A DNA stretch of 64,000 bases, taken from an uncultured Ferrimonas sp. (GTDB taxonomy: Bacteria; Pseudomonadota; Gammaproteobacteria; Enterobacterales; Shewanellaceae). Below are positions 8,898 to 16,094 of this stretch, in pieces; position 1 is the first letter of the stretch; the number at the start of each line of letters is the position of its first letter. The notes below the pieces were generated by a model. The model was not told the DNA's origin. It worked only from the letters and a program-made list of their open reading frames with translations, and ran no database searches. The DNA is taken from contig NZ_CANLCI010000019.1 of assembly GCF_947489035.1 (NCBI RefSeq), positions 1-64,000 on the forward strand. The letters run 5' to 3'. The position numbers and the translations under genes were made by a program.

Positions 8898-9431
8898 ATG
8901 ACCGCGCCACTGCTGCTGGTTGGATCCAGCAACCCCGTTAAGATCCGCGCCGCGCACCAGGCACTGCAACGCGCCTTTGCCGATCAACCTTGGCAAGTGG
9001 AAGGCGTATCGGTGCCCTCGGGCGTGGCCGAACAGCCCATGGATGAACCGCAAACTCGGCTCGGGGCAATCAATCGCTTAGCCGCGTTGCAGCAATTGCG
9101 CCCCCAAGCGCAGTTCTATGCGGCCTTTGAAGGTGGCTATGCCCGCATTGATGGCCAGCCCTACACCTTTGCCTATGTCGCCATCAGCGACGGTCAGCGC
9201 ACCCAAGTGGGCCGCAGTGGCACGTTGCCATTACCAGCCAGCATTGCGGCTGCACTGGAAGCCGGCGGGGAGTTAGGGCCACTGATGGATGCGCTGTTTA
9301 ACGATCACAACATTAAGCATAAAGGCGGCGCCATTGGGTTGCTCACCAATGGCATCATCGACAGAGCCAGCACCTACCGCGACACCATGACCCTGCTGCT
9401 GGCGCCCTTCCTGCACCCAGAGCTGTATTGA
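8898..9431 (+). CDS. yjjX: Inosine/xanthosine triphosphatase
   Basis: This 177-residue protein belongs to the YjjX NTPase family, which hydrolyses ITP, XTP and related non-canonical nucleotides to keep them out of nucleic acids. The N-terminal nucleotide loop VGSSNPVKIRA (about 8-18) and the EGG motif (about residue 75) match the family. So does the C-terminal block LTNGIIDRASTYRD, and the length is usual. AAGGAAG lies about nine bases before the ATG. A bidirectional terminator closes the gene, so it is monocistronic. Its role in nucleotide-pool cleaning is family knowledge. Confidence 0.93.
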   Translation: MTAPLLLVGSSNPVKIRAAHQALQRAFADQPWQVEGVSVPSGVAEQPMDEPQTRLGAINRLAALQQLRPQAQFYAAFEGGYARIDGQPYTFAYVAISDGQRTQVGRSGTLPLPASIAAALEAGGELGPLMDALFNDHNIKHKGGAIGLLTNGIIDRASTYRDTMTLLLAPFLHPELY

Positions 9432-9462
9432 AAGGATCGGCACAGCCGCTGACCCCGCAGCA

Positions 9463-9495
9463 ATAAAAACGGCAGCCCTAAGGCTGCCGTTTTAT
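9463..9495. terminator. Bidirectional terminator between yjjX and the acylase gene
   Basis: AAAACGGCAGCC, loop CTAA, GGCTGCCGTTTT with A/T flanks on both sides. Confidence 0.9.
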
Positions 9496-9573
9496 TGCAT
9501 GGTGTTGCGGATCGCGCTCTGCAGCACCAAGTCTTTTACACTGAGTCTTTGACGCTAAGCCCTGCGCGCTTGG

Positions 9574-12177
9574 CTATTCGGGCGATGGCACGCTAATGGT
9601 AATGTCCGACAAGGTCGCCGCAGCAATGTCGTCTTCTTTAAACAGCAGCGGTCGCAAGCTGTTGTTGGCACCGTAGTAAGCGGTTTGATCATTCCAGTGT
9701 GGCGATTGGAAGTTGTTGGACTGGCTGTAGGTCAGCAACCCACGCGCCTGCGGCCCATCGTCATCAAAGCCCACCACCATCATCCAGCTGCTACCGTAGC
9801 GAATGTGGTAACCCTCAGTGCTTAAGCTGGAGCGCAATCGATTGCCGCTGATCGGATCCAGCGCGGCGGGGTAGGCATGCTGTGGCAACAAGGTGTCGTC
9901 GCGGCTATCAACCGAGTAAGAGAACACATTGAAGCCGCCCTCGCGGTTGTTGCTGCCCGGCACTGGGATCTTAACCCCAGAGGCCATGCCATTAGGCAGT
10001 GACTTTTCAATAAACTGCATCTCGCCCAAGCTGGCGTTTAAGGCAAAACCGGCATCGGTCAGGCTTTGCGCCGCTTGCGCCAAGATCACCAAGGCGCTGC
10101 CGTCGGTGACCAGATCCTTCGGGGTGGTGGCTGGCATGGTCGACACAAACGGCGTGGTTAGGTGGGTGCCGCTGTCAAAGCGATGGCCAAACTCACGCAA
10201 CAAGGCACCGCCAATGCTGTCGAGGTTTTGCGCCCCATTCCACTGCCCTAAGGCCGCACAGGCGGCGGTGAGATCAACCAGGGTGCCGTTGCCAATATCA
10301 ACCGGCGTGGCACCTTGGGCATCACATTGCGCCAGCAACTGCGGCAACACCAACTCCGCTAAGTAAGCGCGGTTAGAGAACAGCGCCGCTTCCACTTCCG
10401 CCGGTTCAAACAAGCCATCATCCCCAGCGGAGTCCGCCAGCAGCTGCAGCGCCATCCGCGTACGCAGGCTTTGCTCATTTCGACGCTTACCGTACAGCGG
10501 CGACACATCTTCAATCGGCGCGGCGGGGTTGGTTACCCAGTAGGAGTTATTGGAGTTCTGAACGAAATCCTGACGCAGCAGCTTGGGCGCACGCTCGTAG
10601 GGTACGGCCCCATCAAAGGTAAAGCGGCCATCGTCGCCGGGGAAGATGGTAAAGCCGGCGGCTTGCTTGGCGGCGATCAGCTCTGGCACCACTCGCAACG
10701 CCAACTGCGCGTCGTCACTGATGTCCGGCACGGTGGAATCATCAATGTAGAAGGCGTTGCCCTGATCGTCGGCGTACATGGTGTTGTTGAAGATCACCCC
10801 ATCGAAGTCTTTAAATGCCTGTTGGAACTGGCCCAGATCGGTGGCGAGGTTCATCGCCAGCCAGTGCTCCAACACATCGACGTTTTCTTCATTGGCGTCT
10901 TGCACATAGAACGCTTGGTTATCATCCCAGCCAAACGGCGCCAGTTGCGGTGGCGCTTCCACCATCACCCCTTTGCCGGTGCGATAAATGGTTTTTTGCA
11001 GCGGAATGGTTACGCCGCCGCCCACGTTCACCTCAATGGTCACCAACTCCGATTCAATCGGTCGCTCTTCGCCATCCAACAGGTAGGTGAGGCGATCGCC
11101 CTCTTTCAGCGCCAAGTTATAGGCGATGAAGTGCTCGGCAGTCGAGAAGGTATGCGTCCACGCCAGGTTTTGGTTAAAGCCGATGTTGATGATCCCCGGG
11201 GTGCCCACTAAAGAGCCGCCCATCACATCCAATTCGCCGGGAATGGTCAGGTGCGATTGCCAAAAGCGCAGCTGGCCGGTATGCGGGAAGTGCGGGTTGC
11301 CCAGCACAATGCCCTTGCCGTTGGCGCTTAACTCGCTGCCAATGCCCCAGCCGTTCGAGCCCAGCTCGGTCGGATTCAACTCTGGGGTGCTGATCTGGGC
11401 GGCACGATGACGCGCCTTGCGGTGGATCTGCGCCAGCATGGTGCTGGCTTGCTCGGGCACATTGGCCAGCGGTGCCGGTTGCGGCAGGTATTCATCGCCG
11501 TCACCGGGGTTGGCGAAGAAGATCAGATCTAAGAAGTTGGCCGAGCCCGGCAGCTGCGCAATCGAGAACAGGTAGGTCAGCATATCAACCGGCTCAATCG
11601 GTTGAACCCAGGCCTGCCCAGCACAGGGCAGATTGGGCGCGGTGTTGGTTGGCAGCTCACTTAAATAGAGGTTATAGCCGGCGCTAAAGCCCGACAGCAT
11701 CGCTTGGCTGCGCTCTGGCAAGGTACCGTACAACGCTTCGGCACTGGCACGGACTCCAAGAGCCTTGTAGCCAAAGTCGCTGATCAGGTTTTGGTTGTCC
11801 TCGGCCAGTACCTCACCGGTGGTAAAGTCGATGCTGCGGTGGGGGCCAAAGTACTTCGAGCGCTCGCTGTTGGCCTTGATGATGTTGTCGGCCAAGATAC
11901 ACAGGTGATCTTGCGCTTGGGCATAACCCGAGCCAAAGGCGATCTCTTCCATGCTGTCGGCTTCGATGTGCGGCACCCCATAGGTGGTGCGGCGAATGCG
12001 CGCTTCAAGCGGGCCATCGGCCTTAGTCGTCACGCTGGGGCGTTCAATCGGTGGCGGGGTCACCACAGGGGGCGGCTCCACTGGCGCGGGGGTTGGTACT
12101 TGGTAGTCGTTGTCGCCACAACCGGCCAACAGCAGCGATGCCGTTAGCGTGGTAAGCCAAAACGGTTTTATTGTCAT
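9574..12177 (-). CDS. Penicillin acylase family lipoprotein (Ntn hydrolase)
   Basis: This 867-residue exported protein belongs to the penicillin/acyl-homoserine-lactone acylase family of N-terminal nucleophile hydrolases. A lipoprotein signal with lipobox LLAGC (about residues 16-20) and a proline-rich linker precede the alpha chain (RIRRTTYGVPHIEA). The autocatalytic cut should fall before Ser274 in LGSNGWGIG, freeing the nucleophile of a beta chain of about 594 residues. NPHFP and related blocks follow as in the family. AAGGAAG is six bases before the ATG. The substrate cannot be read: relatives deacylate beta-lactams, acyl-homoserine lactones or siderophore precursors. The gene is alone, divergent from csdA and lacks peptidoglycan or siderophore neighbours. 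Confidence 0.93.
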   Translation of the reverse strand: MTIKPFWLTTLTASLLLAGCGDNDYQVPTPAPVEPPPVVTPPPIERPSVTTKADGPLEARIRRTTYGVPHIEADSMEEIAFGSGYAQAQDHLCILADNIIKANSERSKYFGPHRSIDFTTGEVLAEDNQNLISDFGYKALGVRASAEALYGTLPERSQAMLSGFSAGYNLYLSELPTNTAPNLPCAGQAWVQPIEPVDMLTYLFSIAQLPGSANFLDLIFFANPGDGDEYLPQPAPLANVPEQASTMLAQIHRKARHRAAQISTPELNPTELGSNGWGIGSELSANGKGIVLGNPHFPHTGQLRFWQSHLTIPGELDVMGGSLVGTPGIINIGFNQNLAWTHTFSTAEHFIAYNLALKEGDRLTYLLDGEERPIESELVTIEVNVGGGVTIPLQKTIYRTGKGVMVEAPPQLAPFGWDDNQAFYVQDANEENVDVLEHWLAMNLATDLGQFQQAFKDFDGVIFNNTMYADDQGNAFYIDDSTVPDISDDAQLALRVVPELIAAKQAAGFTIFPGDDGRFTFDGAVPYERAPKLLRQDFVQNSNNSYWVTNPAAPIEDVSPLYGKRRNEQSLRTRMALQLLADSAGDDGLFEPAEVEAALFSNRAYLAELVLPQLLAQCDAQGATPVDIGNGTLVDLTAACAALGQWNGAQNLDSIGGALLREFGHRFDSGTHLTTPFVSTMPATTPKDLVTDGSALVILAQAAQSLTDAGFALNASLGEMQFIEKSLPNGMASGVKIPVPGSNNREGGFNVFSYSVDSRDDTLLPQHAYPAALDPISGNRLRSSLSTEGYHIRYGSSWMMVVGFDDDGPQARGLLTYSQSNNFQSPHWNDQTAYYGANNSLRPLLFKEDDIAAATLSDITISVPSPE

Positions 12178-12333
12178 GATTATCTTCCTTGTATGGACAA
12201 CCGAGGGGACTGCTTTGCTCAGTAAATCAGCTTCCCAATGAAATCGCTACCGTATTCAAGCGTTAAGCTGCACAGTCGCCACCAACTACGGGTATAATTG
12301 GCCTTTATGCCGTTTCATCGCTAAAGGACATTC

Positions 12334-13539
12334 GTGGAATCCCTGCGCTTACAATTTCCCGCTTTGCAGCAGGCGGGGCTGATCTACCTAGACAACGCCG
12401 CCACCACCCAAAAGCCCCACGATGTGATCGAGGCGATGAGCCAGTTTTATCTGCGCGACAACGCCAATGTGCATCGCGGTGCTCATCGGCTCTCGGCTCG
12501 CGCAACCCGGGCCTTTGAAGGCGCCCGCGCCACCTTGGCTCAGTTCATTAATGCTCCGGCGCAGCACGAGGTGATTTTTACCCGCGGCACCACCGAAGCG
12601 ATGAACCTGCTGGCCTCCAGCTTAGCGACGATGCAGCTGCACCCAGGCGATCACGTTTTAGTGGATCAATGGGCTCACCACGCCAGCATTGTGCCGTGGC
12701 AGCAAGCCTGCCACCGCCACGGGGCAACACTGCACGCCATTCCAATGACCGCCGCAGGACGATTGGATTTCGACGCCTTTCGCGCGCTGCTGCGCCAGCA
12801 CCCCAAGGTGGTGGTGCTCACTGGCATCAGTAACGCGCTGGGTTGTCGGGTTGAACTGGAGCCATTTATTGCCGCCGCCAAAGCCGTTGGCGCTACGGTG
12901 ATCATTGATGGCGCGCAAATGGTGGCGCACAGCCACATTGACGTACAAGCGTTGGGGTGCGACTTCTTCGCCTTCTCTGGCCATAAGATGTATGGGCCAA
13001 CGGGCATTGGCGCCTTGTGGGGCAAAACCGAACTGCTGGAGGCGATGCCGCCCTATCAGTTTGGCGGCGAGATGATCGCCAGCGTCAGCTTTGAACACAG
13101 CAGCTTTAACCAACTGCCGTTTAAATTTGAAGCGGGCACCCCCGCCATTGCCGAGGCGATCGGCTTAGGCGCTGCGGCGCAGTGGCTGATGCGCCAAGAT
13201 CGCCACAGCGTAGCCGCGCACGAACAGCAACTGCTGCAGTATGCCCAACAACAGCTGCGCCAACTCGATGGCATCACCTTATACAGTGCCTTTGCCGATA
13301 ACGTTGGTTCGCTGGCCTTTAATGTGGATGGTGAACACCACCAAGACATTGGCGTATGGCTGGATCAAGCGGGGATCGCGGTGCGCTGTGGCCATCATTG
13401 CTGCCAACCATTGATGCAACACCTCGGGGTAAAAGGCACCTGCCGTTTATCCGTTGCCGCCTACAACACCCACGCCGAGATCGACGCCGTGATCGCGGCC
13501 ATCAGCGACTATTTGGAATTTATTGATGACGACGCCTAG
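12334..13539 (+). CDS. csdA: Cysteine desulfurase CsdA
   Basis: This 401-residue PLP enzyme removes sulfur from L-cysteine, leaving a persulfide that is handed to its SufE-like partner. Lys218 in FSGHKMYGPTG should bind PLP. Cys356 in the HCCQP motif is the catalytic cysteine (usually HCAQP, so the second cysteine is a variation). The start is a GTG six bases after AAGGA; no better start exists. The csdE gene overlaps its end, giving a tight operon, and tcdA (csdL) lies about 0.7 kb further in the opposite direction. That reproduces the csdA-csdE-csdL grouping of E. coli. CsdA rather than IscS or SufS is favoured by this context. Confidence 0.93.
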   Translation: MESLRLQFPALQQAGLIYLDNAATTQKPHDVIEAMSQFYLRDNANVHRGAHRLSARATRAFEGARATLAQFINAPAQHEVIFTRGTTEAMNLLASSLATMQLHPGDHVLVDQWAHHASIVPWQQACHRHGATLHAIPMTAAGRLDFDAFRALLRQHPKVVVLTGISNALGCRVELEPFIAAAKAVGATVIIDGAQMVAHSHIDVQALGCDFFAFSGHKMYGPTGIGALWGKTELLEAMPPYQFGGEMIASVSFEHSSFNQLPFKFEAGTPAIAEAIGLGAAAQWLMRQDRHSVAAHEQQLLQYAQQQLRQLDGITLYSAFADNVGSLAFNVDGEHHQDIGVWLDQAGIAVRCGHHCCQPLMQHLGVKGTCRLSVAAYNTHAEIDAVIAAISDYLEFIDDDA

Positions 13540-13969
13540 CCCCGAATCGTTTCTGCAAAGCCCACTGGGCAGCGAATTAACCCAGCAGAGTTTGGATCAG
13601 GAGCTCAGCGCCCAAGGCCATTGGCAGGGGCGCTACCGCATCTTGATGAAACTCGGCCAGCGCATGGATAAGTTGCCTGGCGCGTTACAGCAGGCCAGTG
13701 CCGAAGTTGCTGGCTGTGAAAGCGCCACTTGGCTGTATCATCAACAGATCGACGGCAAGCACTACTGGCTGGCCGATTCCGACGCCCGCATTGTTCGGGG
13801 CTTATTGGTGCTGGTGCTGGCCGCCTGCAACGGCAAAACCGGCGCGCAGTTAGCGCAGCTGGACTTGGCTGGCTGGTTTGCCGCGCTGGGCTTAGCCGAT
13901 CATTTAAGCCCAAGCCGCAGCAATGGCCTCAATGCGGTGGTGCAGCAGCTGCTGGCGCACGCCGACTAA
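13526..13969 (+). CDS. csdE: SufE-like sulfur acceptor CsdE
   Basis: This 147-residue SufE-family protein accepts persulfide sulfur from CsdA and passes it on. The active cysteine is Cys64 in EVAGCESATWL, matching the VxGCxSxxW motif of the family. The start is taken at the ATG at 13526. A TTG directly upstream is in frame but less likely, and GGA lies about nine bases away inside csdA. The gene overlaps csdA by 14 bases, so translation is probably coupled. A 13-base-pair terminator follows. Confidence 0.92.
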   Translation: MTTPSPESFLQSPLGSELTQQSLDQELSAQGHWQGRYRILMKLGQRMDKLPGALQQASAEVAGCESATWLYHQQIDGKHYWLADSDARIVRGLLVLVLAACNGKTGAQLAQLDLAGWFAALGLADHLSPSRSNGLNAVVQQLLAHAD

Positions 13970-14002
13970 CACAATATCGACCTAACTGGCCTTGGCCAGA
14001 TA

Positions 14003-14040
14003 GCACAACGGCCACTGTGATAGTGGCCGTTGTGCTTTTG
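14003..14040 (+). terminator. Terminator of csdA-csdE
   Basis: GCACAACGGCCAC (14003-14015) pairs perfectly with GTGGCCGTTGTGC (14023-14035) and is followed by TTTTGG. Confidence 0.85.
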
Positions 14041-14138
14041 GTTGGGGTTAGATTTAGGCTGTATCACACACTCTCGGCTGGCATTTACCGGATGCACTGA
14101 TATTGCTTTCATGGGGTTATGTCGCGGTGGCGACGGCA

Positions 14139-14164
14139 CCCAAAGGGGATAAATCCCCTTTGGG
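14139..14164. repeat. Perfect 12-base palindrome in the csdE-tcdA gap
   Basis: CCCAAAGGGGAT (14139-14150), two bases, ATCCCCTTTGGG (14153-14164). There is no T-run on either side, so it is not a normal terminator. It stands at one edge of a repeat-rich, gene-poor stretch. Confidence 0.6.
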
Positions 14165-14232
14165 ATCCCAATCGCCTTAGCTCAGCTTAATTTTCGCTCC
14201 TTGCACTGCATAATTCGGCACTGCATCGATGT

Positions 14233-14461
14233 GCCATCCATGGCTTAGCGATGCATTCGCAACATCCTGTTGCTCAACCTCATTCTGCAGTACACCGCTC
14301 AACGCTGTGATGCGGCAATAAAGCCGCTGCGGCGCAGCTCTCACGGTGAAGTAATCGTCTGACAGTGAGGTTTTTTTGCCGACTTGGTGACGCCGAGTGA
14401 AGCAGTGATGAAGTAAAGCCGAAGGCAGGATGCCGCAGAGGCCAGCTAAGCCATGGATGGC
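14233..14461. repeat. Repeat-rich palindromic intergenic element
   Basis: GCCATCCATGGCTTAGC (14233-14249) recurs exactly in inverted orientation at 14445-14461, 195 bases apart. The match decays inward but still shares a CATCCTG block, as if two diverged copies of a repeat faced each other. GCACTGCAT is also repeated directly at 14203 and 14218. The gap between csdE and tcdA (14041-14658) holds a 133-codon open frame on the minus strand across this element. That frame has no ribosome binding site and an unlikely composition, so I do not call it. A decayed small mobile or repeat-family element is the best reading. Confidence 0.5.
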
Positions 14462-14658
14462 GCATCTGGCCGTTGCTGCAACGTAATGCGGCGAGAACGA
14501 GGGGCTGTCGTCACCTCGGAGGCGCTCGGGATTGCAAAGGGACGAAGTTCCTTGCCCGCCGCCGGGCGGCCCCGGCAATGACCATTACCAACAGCTGGTC
14601 ATACAAAATCAGCTCAACAACTAATTGGTACACAGCCTAGAGCTAGGACTTGCCTTGG

Positions 14659-15468
14659 CTATACGCTTGGCGCTTGCGCGTCACGCTTGGCTTTTTCTGC
14701 CAATTTCAGCAGCACCCGCGATGCGGCCACAAACCCAAAGGTGCCGGTGACCGGCGTAACCGCGCCAAACCCAGTGGCGCAATCCATCGCTTTGGGCCCT
14801 TCGGCATCGGCTTTGGTCAAGCACACCTGGCCATCGCTGCTGGGGTAGCGCAGCGGCTCATCGGAAAACACACACTCAACCGAGAATTTACGCTTAGGGT
14901 TTTTCGAGAAGTTGTATTCACGGCGCAAATTGTTGCGCACCTTGGCCGCCAACGGATCTTGATAGGTCTTGGCCAGATCCGCCACCTGCACTCGAGTGGG
15001 ATCCAACTGGCCGCCAGCCCCGCCGACGGTCACAATCTTAATCTTGTTGCGTTTGCAGTGGGCGATCAGCGCGGTTTTGGCGCGCACCGAATCAATGCAA
15101 TCCACCAGATAATCCAAGCGGTTATCAATCAGCTCGTGCAGATTATCCAGATCCACAAACTCCTCGACCTCGTTCACTACGATGTCGGGGTTAATGGCGC
15201 GCATCCGCGCGGCCATGACCGCCACTTTAGACTGACCAACGGTACTGGAGAGGGCGTGAATTTGGCGGTTGGTGTTGGTGGTGCAGATGTCATCCAGATC
15301 AATCAGCGTGATCTGACCGATGCCCGAACGCGCCAGTGCCTCGGCGGCCCAAGTGCCCACCCCGCCGATCCCCACTACGCAAACGTGGGCGTTGGCAAAA
15401 CACTGCAGCGCTTGGGCGCCATACAGTCGGCCAATGCCGCCAAAGCGTTGTAGATAGAGATCGTTCAT
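14659..15468 (-). CDS. tcdA: tRNA threonylcarbamoyladenosine dehydratase
   Basis: This 269-residue E1-like enzyme uses ATP to cyclise N6-threonylcarbamoyladenosine at position 37 of ANN-decoding tRNAs. The ATP-binding loop VVGIGGVGTWAAEAL (about 31-45) and the Rossmann block LIDLDDICTTNTNRQ are typical of TcdA/CsdL. So are VDCIDSVRAKTALI and the C-terminal FGAVTPVTGTFG. Length equals the E. coli protein. In E. coli the gene was named csdL because it interacts with CsdA-CsdE; here the trio is split into convergent units separated by a repeat-rich gap. It is probably co-directional with, but separate from, the cysteine-rich gene upstream. Confidence 0.95.
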   Translation of the reverse strand: MNDLYLQRFGGIGRLYGAQALQCFANAHVCVVGIGGVGTWAAEALARSGIGQITLIDLDDICTTNTNRQIHALSSTVGQSKVAVMAARMRAINPDIVVNEVEEFVDLDNLHELIDNRLDYLVDCIDSVRAKTALIAHCKRNKIKIVTVGGAGGQLDPTRVQVADLAKTYQDPLAAKVRNNLRREYNFSKNPKRKFSVECVFSDEPLRYPSSDGQVCLTKADAEGPKAMDCATGFGAVTPVTGTFGFVAASRVLLKLAEKAKRDAQAPSV

Positions 15469-15536
15469 AGTTAGGGTGCTCGCCGTCGGCTAAAAATCGA
15501 GGCGGGAGTATAGCAAACCGCAGTCGGCGGTTGCTA

Positions 15537-15902
15537 TTACCGAGCGATCCCCAGCAGCACGCGCACCCGCCCCAGCCAAGTGCAATTATCGCAGCTGCAG
15601 GCGCGACGGTTAAGGTGGGCGGCGGTCAGTTGGGCTTCCACGTAATCCATCGCTTTGGTCAGCTCGCGGCGAATGTCGTCGTCGGCTTTTTTATCCAACG
15701 AGATCAATTCATCGTTATGGTTTAGCCACTTACACTCCATGCCCTGATGGCAGTAGGTGCAATCTTCATCAACCGGATTGTAAAACACCGCGTGCTTACA
15801 AAAGCGCACATCCATATTGTCGCGCATTTTGCGGCGTGGATACGCCAGCAACTCGGCCAGCTCACCGCGTTCGAGCTGCTGAATTGGGGATTGTGTGGTC
15901 AT
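15537..15902 (-). CDS. Conserved cysteine-rich protein of unknown function
   Basis: This 121-residue soluble protein has seven cysteines in two groups: Cys35, 48, 51 and 57 with His37 in the middle, and a CSCDNC cluster near the C-terminus (about 102-107). The spacing (CKH, then CTYC, then C) looks like a zinc- or Fe-S-binding fold rather than a disulfide protein, as there is no signal peptide. I do not recognise a family. It sits 68 bases upstream of tcdA in the same direction, so it may be co-transcribed, and is divergent from the kinase-like gene. Confidence 0.72.
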   Translation of the reverse strand: MTTQSPIQQLERGELAELLAYPRRKMRDNMDVRFCKHAVFYNPVDEDCTYCHQGMECKWLNHNDELISLDKKADDDIRRELTKAMDYVEAQLTAAHLNRRACSCDNCTWLGRVRVLLGIAR

Positions 15903-16005
15903 ACTGAGTACCTTCTTGCCCGCTAAGGCATGATGTCTGGCTCTGTCTGTTTGTTGGCCTTAGTCTGGCACAGCTTCCATCCGCCCTATCAGTACCAAAT
16001 GTTAT

Positions 16006-16027
16006 CAGTGTGGCGCAGATCACATTC
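16006..16027 (+). promoter_or_regulatory. CRP-type site upstream of the kinase-like gene
   Basis: TGTGG-CGCAGA-TCACA (16009-16024) matches nine of ten core bases of TGTGA-N6-TCACA. The right half AGATCACATT is perfect. It is centred at 16016.5, 78 bases before the chosen GTG start at 16095. That also argues against the longer reading frame that would run through it. Confidence 0.55.
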
Positions 16028-16094
16028 GCCTAACTTCAGCCACAAAGGGTATGCTGCCAACAGTTTGATCAACTCGACGCAGGAAGGGATCCCC

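Noticed and set aside
14177..14578. 133-codon open frame on the minus strand between csdE and tcdA
   Set aside because: No ribosome binding site, odd composition and it spans a palindromic repeat, so it is better read as non-coding repeat DNA.
15930..16094. N-terminal extension of the kinase-like gene
   Set aside because: A CRP-type site lies inside it, and the GTG at 16095 has an excellent ribosome binding site; the extension looks non-coding.
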